A stretch of 64,000 nucleotides of DNA from an uncultured Erythrobacter sp. (GCA_913055155.1 CAJXJR010000001.1:186001-250000); one strand, 5' to 3'. Shown: positions 20,899 through 30,950, counted from the stretch's first letter. Numbers and translations: made by a program. The notes: generated by a model not told the origin, from the letters alone.

Positions 20899-22478
20899 TC
20901 CCAGTCGATAAGTTCGTCCATCATGCTCAGCGCGGCGTCGCGGTCGCCTTCGTTGATCTTGGCCATGATGTCGTCGAGGCTGGGCGGACGCTCGCTGGGA
21001 TCGCGTTCTTCCTCGTCATCGCGCGGGCCCTGGTTGTGGCCGCGGAAGGCAATCGGCTGCAGCACCTGCTTGGCCGTGGGCAGGCGATCCTCATAGATCA
21101 GCTGGCGAGCCAGGAACACGCGATAGGTCGGGTCGCTGCCGGCGGTGTCGAAGGCCTGTTCCAGCGCGATGATGGCGTTTTCCGGTACTTCCATGTCTGC
21201 CGCCAGGAAGCTGTAGTAATAGGCAATGCGAGTGCGCGGATCGTATTCGTCGATGAACAGCGCATCGGCGGCGTACTGCACGGCCCGGTCGTGCCAGCTC
21301 GGATCGTCTTCGGACCGTTCGGAAGCCACCCAGCTGGCCACCAGCGGACCCATGATGTTGTTCTCGTCGACCTCGATCAGTCGCTCTGCCGCGGCCAGCG
21401 CGTTGTCGTAGTCCTCGGCGTAATAATAGGCGCGCGCCAACAGGCCCAGCGCGTGCGAATTGCTTGGCAGGGGATTGCCGTCCGCCTTGCGCAGGATATC
21501 CCCCGCAATGTCGGCCGCCTCGTCCTCGCTCACGCCGCGGCGCAGTTCCATCTCCTCGCGGATCAGCTCTTCCTCCATGTCGGTGAGGCGGCGCATCTGC
21601 ACCTGCGGCTCGACATAGCCGGGCATGGTCACGTCGTAGCCGGGGAAGGGGCCATCGCGATATTCGCGCAGCGCGCGGTCGATTTCGTCGAGGTCGCCGA
21701 AGATGCGTCGCGCGGCGGTCAGGCTGTCCTCGCCCTCGCCGATGGCAACCAGGTACTCGTTCAGCTGTGCCAGCCGCTGCGGATCGAAGTTGAGATAGTG
21801 CGCCAGCAGCCAGCCGGTGCCATAGAACTGGAAGCCTTCGTAGCCCGAAAGCTCGTGCTGCTGGTTCAGCATGTCCTCGATCGGGAACTGCCGCAGCTGG
21901 AAGATCTGGAAGGCGCGGTACTGCGGCGGATCGCCGACGTGGAAGGTGCCGTCGTCGTTGAAGCGGATGGTGGCCAGCAGCTCTGCGTAGCCTTCCACGT
22001 ACCAGGCGGGGTAAGCCGCCGGGAAATGCTGCATCATGAAATAGTGGATGTACTCGTGCTGCAGCACGCTGACCGTATCCAGCTCTGCCTGGCGGTTGCG
22101 GCTGCGGTCGACGTTCACCACCGTCATCGACCGGCGGCGGTCCTGCCGAACGGGCGTGAAGGAGACGGAATCGCCTGCGCGCGGGATATAGAAGCCTGCT
22201 ACGCCAGAGCTGCCGGCCATGCGCCCGATATCGCTGACAGAGCCGAAGCGGTAGACGGTCAGCTTGGTGGCCGGCGTAGGCTGCGGCTCGCCGATCGGCA
22301 TGTTCTGCAAATAGCGCAGCGCCATGTCGAAACGTTCCAGCTTGATGGCGAACTCGCGCACGTCGTCTTCACCGTCTTCGGAGATGATGACGAAGTTGTT
22401 GGTTTCCGCACGCCACCACTCTGCGGCGGCCGGGCTGGCGGTAAAAAGCAAGGCGAAGGCAGCGATCAGCAGCCGCAT
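20883..22478 (-). CDS. Exported HExxH metalloprotease-like protein with TPR-like C-terminus (DUF1570-like)
   Basis: A 531-residue protein with a Sec signal peptide (residues 1-19, ending PAAA). Near residue 138, VLQHEYIHYFMMQ gives the zinc-binding HExxH, and AWYVEGYAELLAT downstream supplies the third acidic ligand (ExxxE). That pattern fits the gluzincin-like DUF1570 group. From about residue 330 the protein turns into repeated helical pairs (HALGLLARAYYYAEDYDNALAAA) like TPRs. It could be a periplasmic peptidase; substrates are unknown. Its 3' end is convergent with ada and the stop lies in the loop of a strong hairpin. Confidence 0.72.
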   Translation of the reverse strand: MRLLIAAFALLFTASPAAAEWWRAETNNFVIISEDGEDDVREFAIKLERFDMALRYLQNMPIGEPQPTPATKLTVYRFGSVSDIGRMAGSSGVAGFYIPRAGDSVSFTPVRQDRRRSMTVVNVDRSRNRQAELDTVSVLQHEYIHYFMMQHFPAAYPAWYVEGYAELLATIRFNDDGTFHVGDPPQYRAFQIFQLRQFPIEDMLNQQHELSGYEGFQFYGTGWLLAHYLNFDPQRLAQLNEYLVAIGEGEDSLTAARRIFGDLDEIDRALREYRDGPFPGYDVTMPGYVEPQVQMRRLTDMEEELIREEMELRRGVSEDEAADIAGDILRKADGNPLPSNSHALGLLARAYYYAEDYDNALAAAERLIEVDENNIMGPLVASWVASERSEDDPSWHDRAVQYAADALFIDEYDPRTRIAYYYSFLAADMEVPENAIIALEQAFDTAGSDPTYRVFLARQLIYEDRLPTAKQVLQPIAFRGHNQGPRDDEEERDPSERPPSLDDIMAKINEGDRDAALSMMDELIDWEPEDA

Positions 22479-22565
22479 GTGTGCGTCCCCAAAGTCTAGC
22501 GATTCGAATTCCTTGCCACCTTAGCGGCCTTGATTACGAATGAAACCTGAACTTTGGTTCGGATG

Positions 22566-24125
22566 TCAGTCGCTCCGCGCCCAGCCTTTCGCCGCCGGTT
22601 CCAGCGTGTCGAGAAAGGCCTTCGCGCTGTCGAGGTATTCGCGCTGCCGCTCCTCACCCATGCGATCCCAGGTGGAATAGATGCGGCCAATGCGGTGGTT
22701 CGCTTCCAGCCGGTCGCGGTGGCGGTGCATGAAATGCCAGTACAGAGGGTTGAAGGGGCAGGCCTCCTCGCCGGTCTTCTGGCTGACCTTGTAGCGGCAT
22801 TCCTTGCAGTAGTTGCTCATCTTGTTGATGTAATTCCCGCTCGCCGCATAGGGCTTGGACGCCAGCTTGCCGCCATCGGCATAGAGCACCATGGCGGCGA
22901 CATTGGGCAGCTCCACCCATTCATAGGCATCGGCATAGACGGCCAGGTACCAGTCCTGCACCTCGCGCGGGCGTATCCCTGCCAGCAGGGCGAAGTTGCC
23001 CAGCACCATCAGCCGCTGGATGTGGTGGGCATGGGCATTCTCCCGCGTGGAGCGGATGGCGTCTGCCATGCAGCGCATGTCGGTTTCGCCGGTCCAGTAG
23101 AATTCGGGCAGGGCGCGCTGGGCATTCAGCTGGTTCGCGCTTTCCAGGTCCGGCATGCAATACCAGTAGAACCCGCGTACATATTCGCGCCATCCGATCA
23201 GCTGGCGGACGAACCCCTCCACGCTGTTCAGCGGCGCCTTGCCGTCGTGATAGGCCTGCTCCGCGCGCCGGCACAGGTCGAGCGGATCGAGCAGGCCGAG
23301 GTTGATGCTGGTCGACAGCATCGAGTGATAGAGGTCGTCCTGCCCGTGGACCATGGCATCCTGGTAAGGGCCGAATGTCTCCAGCCGATCTTCGAAGAAA
23401 CGGTCCGCCGCCTCTTCGGCTTCGTCACGGGTGACGGGCCATTCGAAACACTCGAGCGAACCGAAGTGGTCGCCGAACTGTTCCTCCACCAGGTCGATCA
23501 CCTCGCGGGTGATGTCGTCCGGTTCGAACTTTGCCCGCTCGGGCGGGTCCATGCCGTCGTCCGGGCTCTCGCGGTTGTCCTTGTCGTAGTTCCATTCGCC
23601 GCCCACCGGCTTGTCGCCGTCCATGAGGAGGCCGGTCTTGCGGCGCATTTCGCGGTAGAAGAATTCCATCCGCAGCGCCTCGCGCCCTTCGGCCCAGTCG
23701 CGAAATTCCGATTTGCTGGCGATGAAGCGGTCATCGGGCAGGATCTCCACCTCGCAAGGAAACTTGTCGGGCCATTCCTCCAGCATCTGCTGCACGCGCC
23801 ATTCGCCTGCCTCCACCACGTGGATCGCACGCGGATCATGGCGTTCGACGGCGCGGGCGACCTCGCCGGTGAAGCTGCCCGAATTGTCCTCGTCATCCAG
23901 CCGCACATAGTCGACCTGCCAGCCGGCATCGCGCAGCTCGGCCGCGAAATGGCGCATGGCGGAAAAGACCAGCGCGATCTTCTGCTTGTGGTGCTTTACA
24001 TAGGTCGCCTCGTCCCACACCTCCATCATCAGCACCACGGTATCGTCCTTGGTGCGTCCCCTGATTGAGGCAAGGTCTCGGGTCAACTGGTCGCCCAGCA
24101 CGGGAACGAGGATGGGGTTGGCCAT
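22566..24125 (-). CDS. phrB: FeS-type cryptochrome/(6-4) photolyase (PhrB family)
   Basis: A 519-residue flavoprotein that should repair UV photoproducts using blue light. It begins MANPILVPVLGDQLTRDLAS, typical of the bacterial FeS branch (CryPro/PhrB). Four cysteines match the cluster ligands of Agrobacterium PhrB: one in FYWYCMPDLE, then NYCKECRYK with twelve residues between the second Cys of the pair and that in EEACPF. The C-terminal segment NPLYWHFMHRHRDRL is also conserved. It lies 36 bp downstream of the LOV kinase gene in the same direction, so the two may be co-transcribed and light-regulated. Confidence 0.93.
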   Translation of the reverse strand: MANPILVPVLGDQLTRDLASIRGRTKDDTVVLMMEVWDEATYVKHHKQKIALVFSAMRHFAAELRDAGWQVDYVRLDDEDNSGSFTGEVARAVERHDPRAIHVVEAGEWRVQQMLEEWPDKFPCEVEILPDDRFIASKSEFRDWAEGREALRMEFFYREMRRKTGLLMDGDKPVGGEWNYDKDNRESPDDGMDPPERAKFEPDDITREVIDLVEEQFGDHFGSLECFEWPVTRDEAEEAADRFFEDRLETFGPYQDAMVHGQDDLYHSMLSTSINLGLLDPLDLCRRAEQAYHDGKAPLNSVEGFVRQLIGWREYVRGFYWYCMPDLESANQLNAQRALPEFYWTGETDMRCMADAIRSTRENAHAHHIQRLMVLGNFALLAGIRPREVQDWYLAVYADAYEWVELPNVAAMVLYADGGKLASKPYAASGNYINKMSNYCKECRYKVSQKTGEEACPFNPLYWHFMHRHRDRLEANHRIGRIYSTWDRMGEERQREYLDSAKAFLDTLEPAAKGWARSD

Positions 24126-24161
24126 GCAGGTGCAGTGCGCGAAGGCGACTGCGGTTCCTAG

Positions 24162-25223
24162 CTAGCCTTTCGGCTGCAAGGCGGTGGCGGGAAAGGCGAT
24201 GGTCACGGTCGTGCCGTCCTCGTCGCTTTCCACCTGCAGGTCGCCCTGCAGCCGCCCGGTCAGCTCGCGCACGATGCGTGCGCCAAGGCTGCCGTCGTTG
24301 GGCCAGTCCACGTCGGAGGGGATGCCCTTGCCGTTGTCAACCACCTGCAGGCACACCGTGCTGCCGTCGCCATCGTTCCACAGCCGCACGTCGACCATCC
24401 CGTCGCCTTCGGCATCGAAGGCATGTTGCAGGGCGTTGGTCAGCAGTTCGGAGACCAGCAGGCCCATTTGCGACGCCGCATCCACCGAGGCACGCAATTC
24501 GTCCGTCTCCAGGTTCATGCGCACTTCGCGGTGCCCGTCGAGCATGTTGAGCGCGCTGCACACGCGCGAGATATAGGCGCCCAGCGCAACCTCGTTGTCG
24601 ATCGTGCGACCGGGACGCGAGAATTCATCGTACAACAGGTTCAGCGCTTCCACGCGGTTCGCCAGCACATCCAGCGAAGCCTTTGCATCGGTGGCCTTGC
24701 GCGATTCCATGCGGATCAACGACAGCAACAGCGCCAGATGGTTCTTCACCCGGTGCTGTACCTCGCGCAGCTGTTCGTCCAGCTTGGTGGCTCGTTCGGC
24801 AAAGGCGCGGTCCTTGGGCTGCTGTGACTGGATGCCCAGGAAATGGGTGATCTTGCCGTCCTGCTTCAGCGGCGACAGCAGCAGGCGGTTGATGAACTGT
24901 TCGCCGGTGGAACGATAGTTGAGGATATCGACGGTGATCTCCTCCCCTTGCACCAGAGCCTCGCGGATCGACATGCGATCATTGTCGTCGGTTTCGGAGC
25001 CCTGCAGGAAGCGGCAATTGCGCCCGATCACGGCGCTGCGATCATACCCGGTCATGCGCTCGAACGCGGCATTGACGTAGATCAGCGGCATGTCGGGCAA
25101 TTGCGCATCGGCGATGACCAGAGAGAATGGCAGGTCGTCCATCGTTTCGCGAGAAATGCCCGACGGGATTGGTGGGGGATCGCCAGGGTCGATAGCCGGA
25201 TTGGGCCTGCCGTCACTGATCAT
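24162..25223 (-). CDS. Blue-light LOV histidine kinase (HisKA_2 type)
   Basis: A 353-residue soluble kinase. The LOV/PAS domain (about 30-135) contains GRNCRFLQG with the photoactive Cys 70, which forms the flavin adduct in the light. The dimerization/phosphoacceptor segment EVQHRVKNHLALLLSLI places the phospho-His at 157. The ATPase domain has the N-box SELLTNALQHAF and a G-box DNGKGIP. This is the architecture of the LOV kinases of Erythrobacter litoralis. No membrane helix is seen. It is followed by phrB. The response regulator is not adjacent; PhyR-type general stress signalling is a possible output. Confidence 0.93.
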   Translation of the reverse strand: MISDGRPNPAIDPGDPPPIPSGISRETMDDLPFSLVIADAQLPDMPLIYVNAAFERMTGYDRSAVIGRNCRFLQGSETDDNDRMSIREALVQGEEITVDILNYRSTGEQFINRLLLSPLKQDGKITHFLGIQSQQPKDRAFAERATKLDEQLREVQHRVKNHLALLLSLIRMESRKATDAKASLDVLANRVEALNLLYDEFSRPGRTIDNEVALGAYISRVCSALNMLDGHREVRMNLETDELRASVDAASQMGLLVSELLTNALQHAFDAEGDGMVDVRLWNDGDGSTVCLQVVDNGKGIPSDVDWPNDGSLGARIVRELTGRLQGDLQVESDEDGTTVTIAFPATALQPKG

Positions 25224-25320
25224 GTCGTTCCTACTCGCGTCTGTCCTGCAACTGATTCAACGGGTTATCGGGCCTTTCCGAGGCACGCAAGAATGCAATG
25301 CGCAACATTGCCATAATGCT

Positions 25321-27492
25321 TCAGACGAAGCTGTAGGGATCGATGTCCACCCCGATGCGGACGCCGGGCGGATGCTCGACGTTCGAAAGCCAAACGCGGA
25401 TAACCTGCTGGAGTTCCGCCGAACGTTTCGCGTTCAGCAGCAGGCGATAGCGATAGCGCCCGCGCAGCAGCGCCATGGGGGCAGGGGCGGGGCCCAGCAC
25501 CTGCACGTCGTCCGGCCGCGGACGGGTGTCGCCCAGCCTTTGCGCGGCCTCTCGCGCTTCCTTCTCGTCCTCGCTGGAAATGATGATCGCCGCCCAGCGC
25601 CCGAACGGCGGGGCGTGGGCATAGCGGCGGGCCTCTGTCTCGGCTTCGTAGAAGGCGTCGCGGTCACCCGCTTCCAGCGCGGCGATGACGGGCGCTTCGG
25701 GGTGGCGCGTCTGGATCAGCACTTCGCCGGGCTTCGCTCCGCGCCCGGCACGGCCCGCAACTTGCGCCACCTGCTGGTACGTGCGCTCTGCCGCGCGCAG
25801 GTCCCCCCCTTCCAGGCCAAGGTCGGCGTCGATCACGCCCACCAGCGTGAGTTCGGGGAAGTGGAAGCCCTTGGTTACCAGCTGCGTGCCCACGATCACG
25901 TCGATGGCCTTGGCTTCGGCCATGGCGACGAATTCGGCGGCCTTTTCGGGCGAATTGAGCGTGTCGGAAGTGACGACGGCCACGCGCGCTTCGGGCAGCA
26001 TTTCGGCCACTTCGTCGGCAATCCGTTCCACACCCGGCCCGCAAGCGACAAGGCAATCGGGCTCGCCGCATTCGGGGCATTTTTCCGGCACGCCGGTTTC
26101 GTGCCCGCAATGGTGACAGGCAAGCCGTTTCGACAGGCGATGCTCTACCAGCCAGGCGCTGCAATTGGGGCACTGGAAGCGAAAGCCGCAATGGCGGCAC
26201 AGCGTCAGCGGGGCATAGCCGCGGCGATTCAGGAACAGCAGCGATTGCTCGCCCTTTTCCAGCCGGTCGAACAGCGCACGGCGCAGCGGCGGGGCGATCC
26301 ATGCGCCGGCGCCGGGCTTTTCCTCGGTCAGGTCGACAAGGTGGATATCGGGCAATTGCGCGCCGCCGAAACGGCTGGGTAGGACCAGTTTCTCGTAAAT
26401 GCCGCTGTCCGCCATGAAAAGGCTTTCCAGCGCCGGCGTGGCGCTGGCGAGGATAACGGGAAGCTTCTCGAACCGAGCGCGCATCACCGCCACGTCGCGG
26501 GCGTTGTAGCGCACGCCGTCGTCCTGCTTGAAACTGATCTCGTGCGCCTCGTCCACCACGATCAGGCCCAGGTTGGCATAGGGCAGGAACAGGGCAGAGC
26601 GCGCGCCGACGATCACCTGGGCCTCGCCGCTGGCGATCGCGCGCCAGGCGCGGCGACGCTCGGTGCTTTTCAGCGAGGAGTGCCAGACGATCGGAGCGGC
26701 ACCGAAACGGGCCTCGAAGCGACCGAGGAAGGCCTCGGTCAGCGCGATCTCGGGCAGCATGACGAGGACTTGCCGACCTTCCTCGATCGCCGTGCCGATG
26801 GCTTCGAAATATGTCTCGGTCTTGCCGGAGCCGGTTACGCCGTCGAGCAGGATGGGCGCAAATTCGCGCGCCTTCACCGCTTCCATCAGGCGGTTTGCGA
26901 CTTCGCGCTGGTCGTCCGACAGCTCGGGCAGGTGATGTTCCGCATGGGCGCGGGGGTAAGGGCGGTCGACGTCCACTTCCACCGGTTCCAGCACGCCCTG
27001 GTTCACCAGGCCGCGCAGCACCCCTTCGGAGACGCCGGACAGGCCCGACAGTTCGCGGATCGTCGCCTGTTCGCCCTCCAGCGCCTCTATCGCCTGCTGG
27101 CGTTGCGGGGTCATTCGTTCTGGCGTGCCGCCGGTCAGGCGGTATTCGGTCATAGTGGCCGGCCCACGCAGCGCGCCGCCGCTGGCGATCACCATGCGCG
27201 CCACCGCGGCCATGGGAGCGACGTAGTAGTCCGCCGTCCATTCGATCAGCCGCCGCAGCTCCGCCCTGATCGGCGGCACGTCAAGCACGCCCAGCAGCGG
27301 GCGCAGCTTCGATTCGGGCACCGGGTTGGTGGGCAGGCGTTCCTCTTCCCACACGATTCCAATCACCTGTCGCGGCCCCAGCGGGGCGACCACCACGCTG
27401 CCGTGTTCCACCGCCATGCCTTCGGGCACCCGGTAGTCGAGCGGGCCGAGGGCGGCGTTCATCACAAGCAGGCGGGCGCGTTTTGCAGGCAT
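25321..27492 (-). CDS. priA: Primosomal protein N' (replication restart helicase PriA)
   Basis: A 723-residue superfamily 2 helicase that reloads the replisome at stalled forks. The N-terminal 3'-binding domain is present, then Walker A GVTGSGKTETYF, Walker B VVDEAHE, and an eight-Cys zinc region beginning CRHCGFRFQCPNC with CHHCGHE and CPECGEPDC. Motifs TQLVTKGFHFP and QVAGRAGRGAKPG follow. Length is normal. It is divergent from the DUF4197 gene with 53 bp between starts. Confidence 0.97.
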   Translation of the reverse strand: MPAKRARLLVMNAALGPLDYRVPEGMAVEHGSVVVAPLGPRQVIGIVWEEERLPTNPVPESKLRPLLGVLDVPPIRAELRRLIEWTADYYVAPMAAVARMVIASGGALRGPATMTEYRLTGGTPERMTPQRQQAIEALEGEQATIRELSGLSGVSEGVLRGLVNQGVLEPVEVDVDRPYPRAHAEHHLPELSDDQREVANRLMEAVKAREFAPILLDGVTGSGKTETYFEAIGTAIEEGRQVLVMLPEIALTEAFLGRFEARFGAAPIVWHSSLKSTERRRAWRAIASGEAQVIVGARSALFLPYANLGLIVVDEAHEISFKQDDGVRYNARDVAVMRARFEKLPVILASATPALESLFMADSGIYEKLVLPSRFGGAQLPDIHLVDLTEEKPGAGAWIAPPLRRALFDRLEKGEQSLLFLNRRGYAPLTLCRHCGFRFQCPNCSAWLVEHRLSKRLACHHCGHETGVPEKCPECGEPDCLVACGPGVERIADEVAEMLPEARVAVVTSDTLNSPEKAAEFVAMAEAKAIDVIVGTQLVTKGFHFPELTLVGVIDADLGLEGGDLRAAERTYQQVAQVAGRAGRGAKPGEVLIQTRHPEAPVIAALEAGDRDAFYEAETEARRYAHAPPFGRWAAIIISSEDEKEAREAAQRLGDTRPRPDDVQVLGPAPAPMALLRGRYRYRLLLNAKRSAELQQVIRVWLSNVEHPPGVRIGVDIDPYSFV

Positions 27493-27545
27493 TGCCAGCC
27501 ATATGCGACGGGCCTAAGCCTGTCGGCAAGGACAGGAGACGCCTT

Positions 27546-28241
27546 ATGACCGAATTCGCATCATCGCAGGCCAGCCGCCGCCGTTTTCTTGCCGGCATGG
27601 GCGCGAGCGCCAGCCTTCTTGCCTTCCCTGCCTGCCAGAGCATGGGCGGCTGGAGCCTGGTCGATGCGATCCGGCGGCTGCTGTTCTTGTCCAGCGAACG
27701 CGCCTTTGCCCGCCTGACCGCGCCCGGCGGTTTCTGGGACGAGCAGGTGGCGGCATTGGGCCTGCCCGAACTGATCGGATCGCGCGGGGGCGTGGTGGCC
27801 GGTATTCTCACCTCCAGCCTGTTCAAGAGCCGGCTGGAAGGCGCCTTTGCCGATATCGCGCTGGAAGGGGCGGAACGCGCCGCGCCCATCGTCGCCGATG
27901 CCGTGCGCGTGATCGGGATCGAGAACGCGGTGGCGCTGGTAAACGGCGGACCCACGGCGGCGACCGGCTTCCTGCGGCAGGACATGGGACAGACACTGGT
28001 GGAAGCCATGGTGCCCGAACTGGGCACGGCGATGCGCGTGGCGAGCGAGCCGCTGGTGGCGGAATTGCTGGCGGGCCTGACCGGCATCGACGTGGCGGGC
28101 GTCTCTCGCAACGTGGCGGGCCGGGTGGACGCTGCCATCTGGCGCGAGATGGGCGTGGAGGAAGCCGTGATCCGCGCCAATCCGCGCGAAACCGACGATC
28201 CGCTGCTGATCGGCGTGTTCGGGGCGGGCAGCCTGCTCTAA
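27546..28241 (+). CDS. DUF4197-like exported protein with Tat/lipoprotein signal
   Basis: A 231-residue protein. SRRRFLAGMGASASLLAFPAC contains a twin-arginine motif (RRRFL) and a possible lipobox (FPAC). The body matches the DUF4197 pattern: GFWDEQVAALGLPE, LFKSRLEGAFADIA, ALEGAERAAPI, and a repeated AVALVNGGPTAATGFLR segment. The family is helical, periplasmic and of unknown role. The upstream in-frame Met at 27483 lies in the priA start region; ATG 27546 follows GACAGGAGAC and is the better start. Located upstream of cobT by 53 bp. Confidence 0.8.
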   Translation: MTEFASSQASRRRFLAGMGASASLLAFPACQSMGGWSLVDAIRRLLFLSSERAFARLTAPGGFWDEQVAALGLPELIGSRGGVVAGILTSSLFKSRLEGAFADIALEGAERAAPIVADAVRVIGIENAVALVNGGPTAATGFLRQDMGQTLVEAMVPELGTAMRVASEPLVAELLAGLTGIDVAGVSRNVAGRVDAAIWREMGVEEAVIRANPRETDDPLLIGVFGAGSLL

Positions 28242-28294
28242 AGACCCCTTGTGCCGCGCGCCTGAACCGCTAGGCAGCGGCGCAAAGGTAATCC

Positions 28295-30112
28295 ATGGCT
28301 GACGAATCCCCCCTCGACCAATTCAAGACCGTGCTGACCGGTGCCGCGCGTGCCATTGCGCGTGACCACGAGGCGGAGATCGGCTGGACCGCCGACCAGC
28401 CGGTGACGCAGGGCAAGATGGCGCGCGTGCCCATGCCGGGGCGCGACATCACGGCAGAGCAGGCCCGCGAGGCGCGCGGCTTTGCCGACAGTTTCGCGCT
28501 GCGCCTGCGCCATCACAACGGCGCCCTGCATGCGAAGATGCGGCCCGACGATCCCGCTGCCGGCGCTTGCTACGACGCGATCGAGCGGGCCCGCTACGAA
28601 GCCATCGGCGAAAGCGAATATTCGGGCATGCGCACCAATATGGAGGCGATGCAGGACCGCCGCCTGGCGGGCGACCCCATCACCAGCGCCGAAAGCGCCG
28701 ACGACGTGCCGCTGCATACCGCGCTGGGCCTGATGCTGCGCGAACAGCTGACCGGCCAGCCGATCCCCGAAGCCGCGCGCGAGGGCGTGGAAATGGTGCG
28801 CGAATTCGTGGAAAGCCGCACCGGCGACGATTTCGAGCAACTATCCGAAGTGCTGCATGACCAGTCCGCCTTCCAGAAACTGGGCCTCGACATGCTGCGC
28901 CACCTCGACATGGTGCCGATGGAGCCGGACGACGGCTTCGACGATGACGACCAGTCCGAAGACGGGCAGGACGAAACGCAGGACGACAGCCAGGACGAGG
29001 ACGGCGCCGACCAGTCCGACCAGCCGGAAACCCGCGCCGAAGGGGCCGAGGGCGAGGAAGGCGAAGGCGAGGAAGGCGAGCAGACCCCCGGCGAAGACGA
29101 ATTGCAGGAAGGCGATCCCGGCGAAGACGGCGAGGAAATGCAGCTGCCCCAGCGCAAGAACGCGCCGTGGCAGGACATTCCCAATACCTTCGACTACAAG
29201 GCCTATACTGACAGTTTCGACGAAGTGGTGGAAGCCACCGACCTGTGCGATTTCGAGGAACTCGATCGCCTGCGCGCTTACCTCGACAGCCAGCTGGCGG
29301 GGCTTGCGGGCGTCGTCACCCGGCTCGCCAACCGCCTGCAACGCCGCCTGATGGCGCAGCAGAACCGCAGCTGGGATTTCGACCAGGAAGAAGGCCTGCT
29401 GGATGCCGCGCGGCTGGCCCGCGTGATCGTCAGCCCCGGTTCCTCGCTCAGCTACAAGCAGGAGCAGGAGCAGGACTTCAAGGACACCGTCGTCACCCTG
29501 CTGATCGACAATTCCGGCTCCATGCGCGGACGGCCGATCTCCATCGCCGCGATCAGCGCCGATATCCTTGCCCGCACGCTGGAACGCTGCGGGGTGAAGG
29601 TGGAAATCCTGGGCTTCACCACCCGCGCGTGGAAGGGCGGGCAGTCACGCGAGAAGTGGCTGGCCGACGGCCGCCCGGACAACCCCGGCCGCCTGAACGA
29701 CTTGCGCCACATCATCTACAAGAAGGCCGACGAACCCATGCGCCGCGCGCGCCGTTCGCTGGGCCTGATGATGCGCGAGGGCCTGTTGAAGGAAAACATC
29801 GACGGCGAGGCGCTGCTGTGGGCGCACGAACGCCTGCTGGCCCGCCCCGAAGACCGCCGCATCCTGATGGTGATTTCCGACGGCGCGCCGGTGGACGATT
29901 CCACGCTGTCCGTAAACTCGGCAGGCTACCTGGAGGCGCACCTGCGCAAGGTGATCGAGTGGATCGAGAAGGTTTCCCCGGTGCAACTGGTCGCCATCGG
30001 CATCGGCCATGATGTGACGCGGTATTACAAGAAGGCCGTGACGATCATGGATGCCGAGCAACTGGGCGGCACGATTATCGAGCAGCTGGCTGACTTGTTC
30101 GAGATCGAGTGA
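28295..30112 (+). CDS. cobT: Aerobic cobaltochelatase subunit CobT
   Basis: A 605-residue subunit of CobNST, which inserts cobalt into hydrogenobyrinic acid diamide in aerobic B12 synthesis. The N-terminal half is helical. Residues about 215-290 form a very acidic, low-complexity linker (Glu/Asp/Gly/Gln). The C-terminal VWA domain begins near 395 with the MIDAS motif [13 protein letters not shown]. CobT pairs with the AAA ATPase CobS, which is not next to it here. The stop is overlapped by the ATG of the next small gene (TGATG), implying coupling. Confidence 0.94.
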   Translation: MADESPLDQFKTVLTGAARAIARDHEAEIGWTADQPVTQGKMARVPMPGRDITAEQAREARGFADSFALRLRHHNGALHAKMRPDDPAAGACYDAIERARYEAIGESEYSGMRTNMEAMQDRRLAGDPITSAESADDVPLHTALGLMLREQLTGQPIPEAAREGVEMVREFVESRTGDDFEQLSEVLHDQSAFQKLGLDMLRHLDMVPMEPDDGFDDDDQSEDGQDETQDDSQDEDGADQSDQPETRAEGAEGEEGEGEEGEQTPGEDELQEGDPGEDGEEMQLPQRKNAPWQDIPNTFDYKAYTDSFDEVVEATDLCDFEELDRLRAYLDSQLAGLAGVVTRLANRLQRRLMAQQNRSWDFDQEEGLLDAARLARVIVSPGSSLSYKQEQEQDFKDTVVTLLIDNSGSMRGRPISIAAISADILARTLERCGVKVEILGFTTRAWKGGQSREKWLADGRPDNPGRLNDLRHIIYKKADEPMRRARRSLGLMMREGLLKENIDGEALLWAHERLLARPEDRRILMVISDGAPVDDSTLSVNSAGYLEAHLRKVIEWIEKVSPVQLVAIGIGHDVTRYYKKAVTIMDAEQLGGTIIEQLADLFEIE

Positions 30113-30459
30113 TGGAAACTGTTACGCTTTGGCGGCCAACGGGGCCTGAAGAACTCAAGCTGGTCGAAGACAGCGACTGGAAGGCATGGCCTCCGCGCCT
30201 GCCCGAGCAACCGATTTTCTATCCGGTGACCACCGAGGAATATGCTGTGAAGATTGCGCGCGACTGGAACGTGCCGAGCAGCGGGGTGCGCTACGTGACG
30301 CGCTTCGAGGTCCGCAAGGACTTCCTCGATCAATACGAACGTCAACTTGCTGGCGGCAAGGCGCACGAGGAATACTGGATTCCAGCCGAAGACCTCGACG
30401 CGTTCAACGCTGCGATTGTCGGCAAGATTGAAGTCGTGCGGACGTTCCCCGAAGAGTGA
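30112..30459 (+). CDS. Conserved small protein coupled to cobT
   Basis: A 115-residue soluble protein. It begins [21 protein letters not shown] and continues AWPPRLPEQPIFYPVTTEEYA, then EYWIPAEDLDAFNAAIVGKI. This pattern belongs to a widespread bacterial family that databases sometimes label ADP-ribosylation/crystallin J1; that label is from memory and I cannot verify an enzymatic role. ATG 30112 shares its A with the cobT stop codon (TGATG). A GTG at 30109 is also in frame. Its own stop overlaps the next gene's GTG. Confidence 0.68.
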   Translation: METVTLWRPTGPEELKLVEDSDWKAWPPRLPEQPIFYPVTTEEYAVKIARDWNVPSSGVRYVTRFEVRKDFLDQYERQLAGGKAHEEYWIPAEDLDAFNAAIVGKIEVVRTFPEE

Positions 30460-30950
30460 AAAAACTCCTCGCCCTCCTTGCTGTCGTCGCCCTGATCGTC
30501 GGCGGCTGGTATTTCGCCTCGCCTTGGCTCGCGATGAAGGGCCTTGCCGATGCAGCCCAAGCGAACGACAGTGCCGAACTGGAAGCGCGCGTCGATTTTC
30601 CCGCCCTGCGTGCTTCTGCCAGCGACCAGATTTCCGAAGCCACGCGGCGGCGCGAGGGGCAGGGCGTGCTGGGCGAACTCGGCGGCGCGCTGGCAGAACG
30701 GGTGGGCCGCGCGGCGATCGACCGGGCGCTGACGCCGGACATGGTCGGCAACCTTGTCGTCACCGGCAGCTTTGCCGCCGGGCTGCTGCCCGAACGGCTG
30801 CGCGGGCAGGAGATCGAGTGGGATGTCGAGCGCGAGGGCCTGGACCATTTCCGTGCCGCGGGCACGTTCGAGGACGGCACGGACGGCCCGATCCTGCTGT
30901 TCGCGCGCCACGGCCTGGGCTGGAAGCTGACCGGGTTCGAGCTTCCCTGA
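30456..30950 (+). CDS. DUF2939-like protein with N-terminal membrane anchor
   Basis: A 164-residue protein with one N-terminal hydrophobic segment (LLALLAVVALIVGGWYFASPW) and a periplasmic remainder. LADAAQANDSAELEARVDFPALRASASDQI is the hallmark of DUF2939. GTG 30456 overlaps the previous stop (GTGA), making cobT and the two small genes a coupled run. Role unknown; the family is broadly distributed and not specific to cobalamin synthesis. Confidence 0.75.
   Translation: MKKLLALLAVVALIVGGWYFASPWLAMKGLADAAQANDSAELEARVDFPALRASASDQISEATRRREGQGVLGELGGALAERVGRAAIDRALTPDMVGNLVVTGSFAAGLLPERLRGQEIEWDVEREGLDHFRAAGTFEDGTDGPILLFARHGLGWKLTGFELP

Noticed and set aside
25224-25320. EcfG (general stress sigma) promoter before the LOV kinase
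   Set aside because: A GGAAA...CGTT pair exists on the minus strand, but the first element differs from GGAAC and the 12-bp spacer is too short for the 16-17 bp expected.
28242-28294. Cobalamin riboswitch before cobT
   Set aside because: The gap is only 53 bp and has no B12-box-like sequence.
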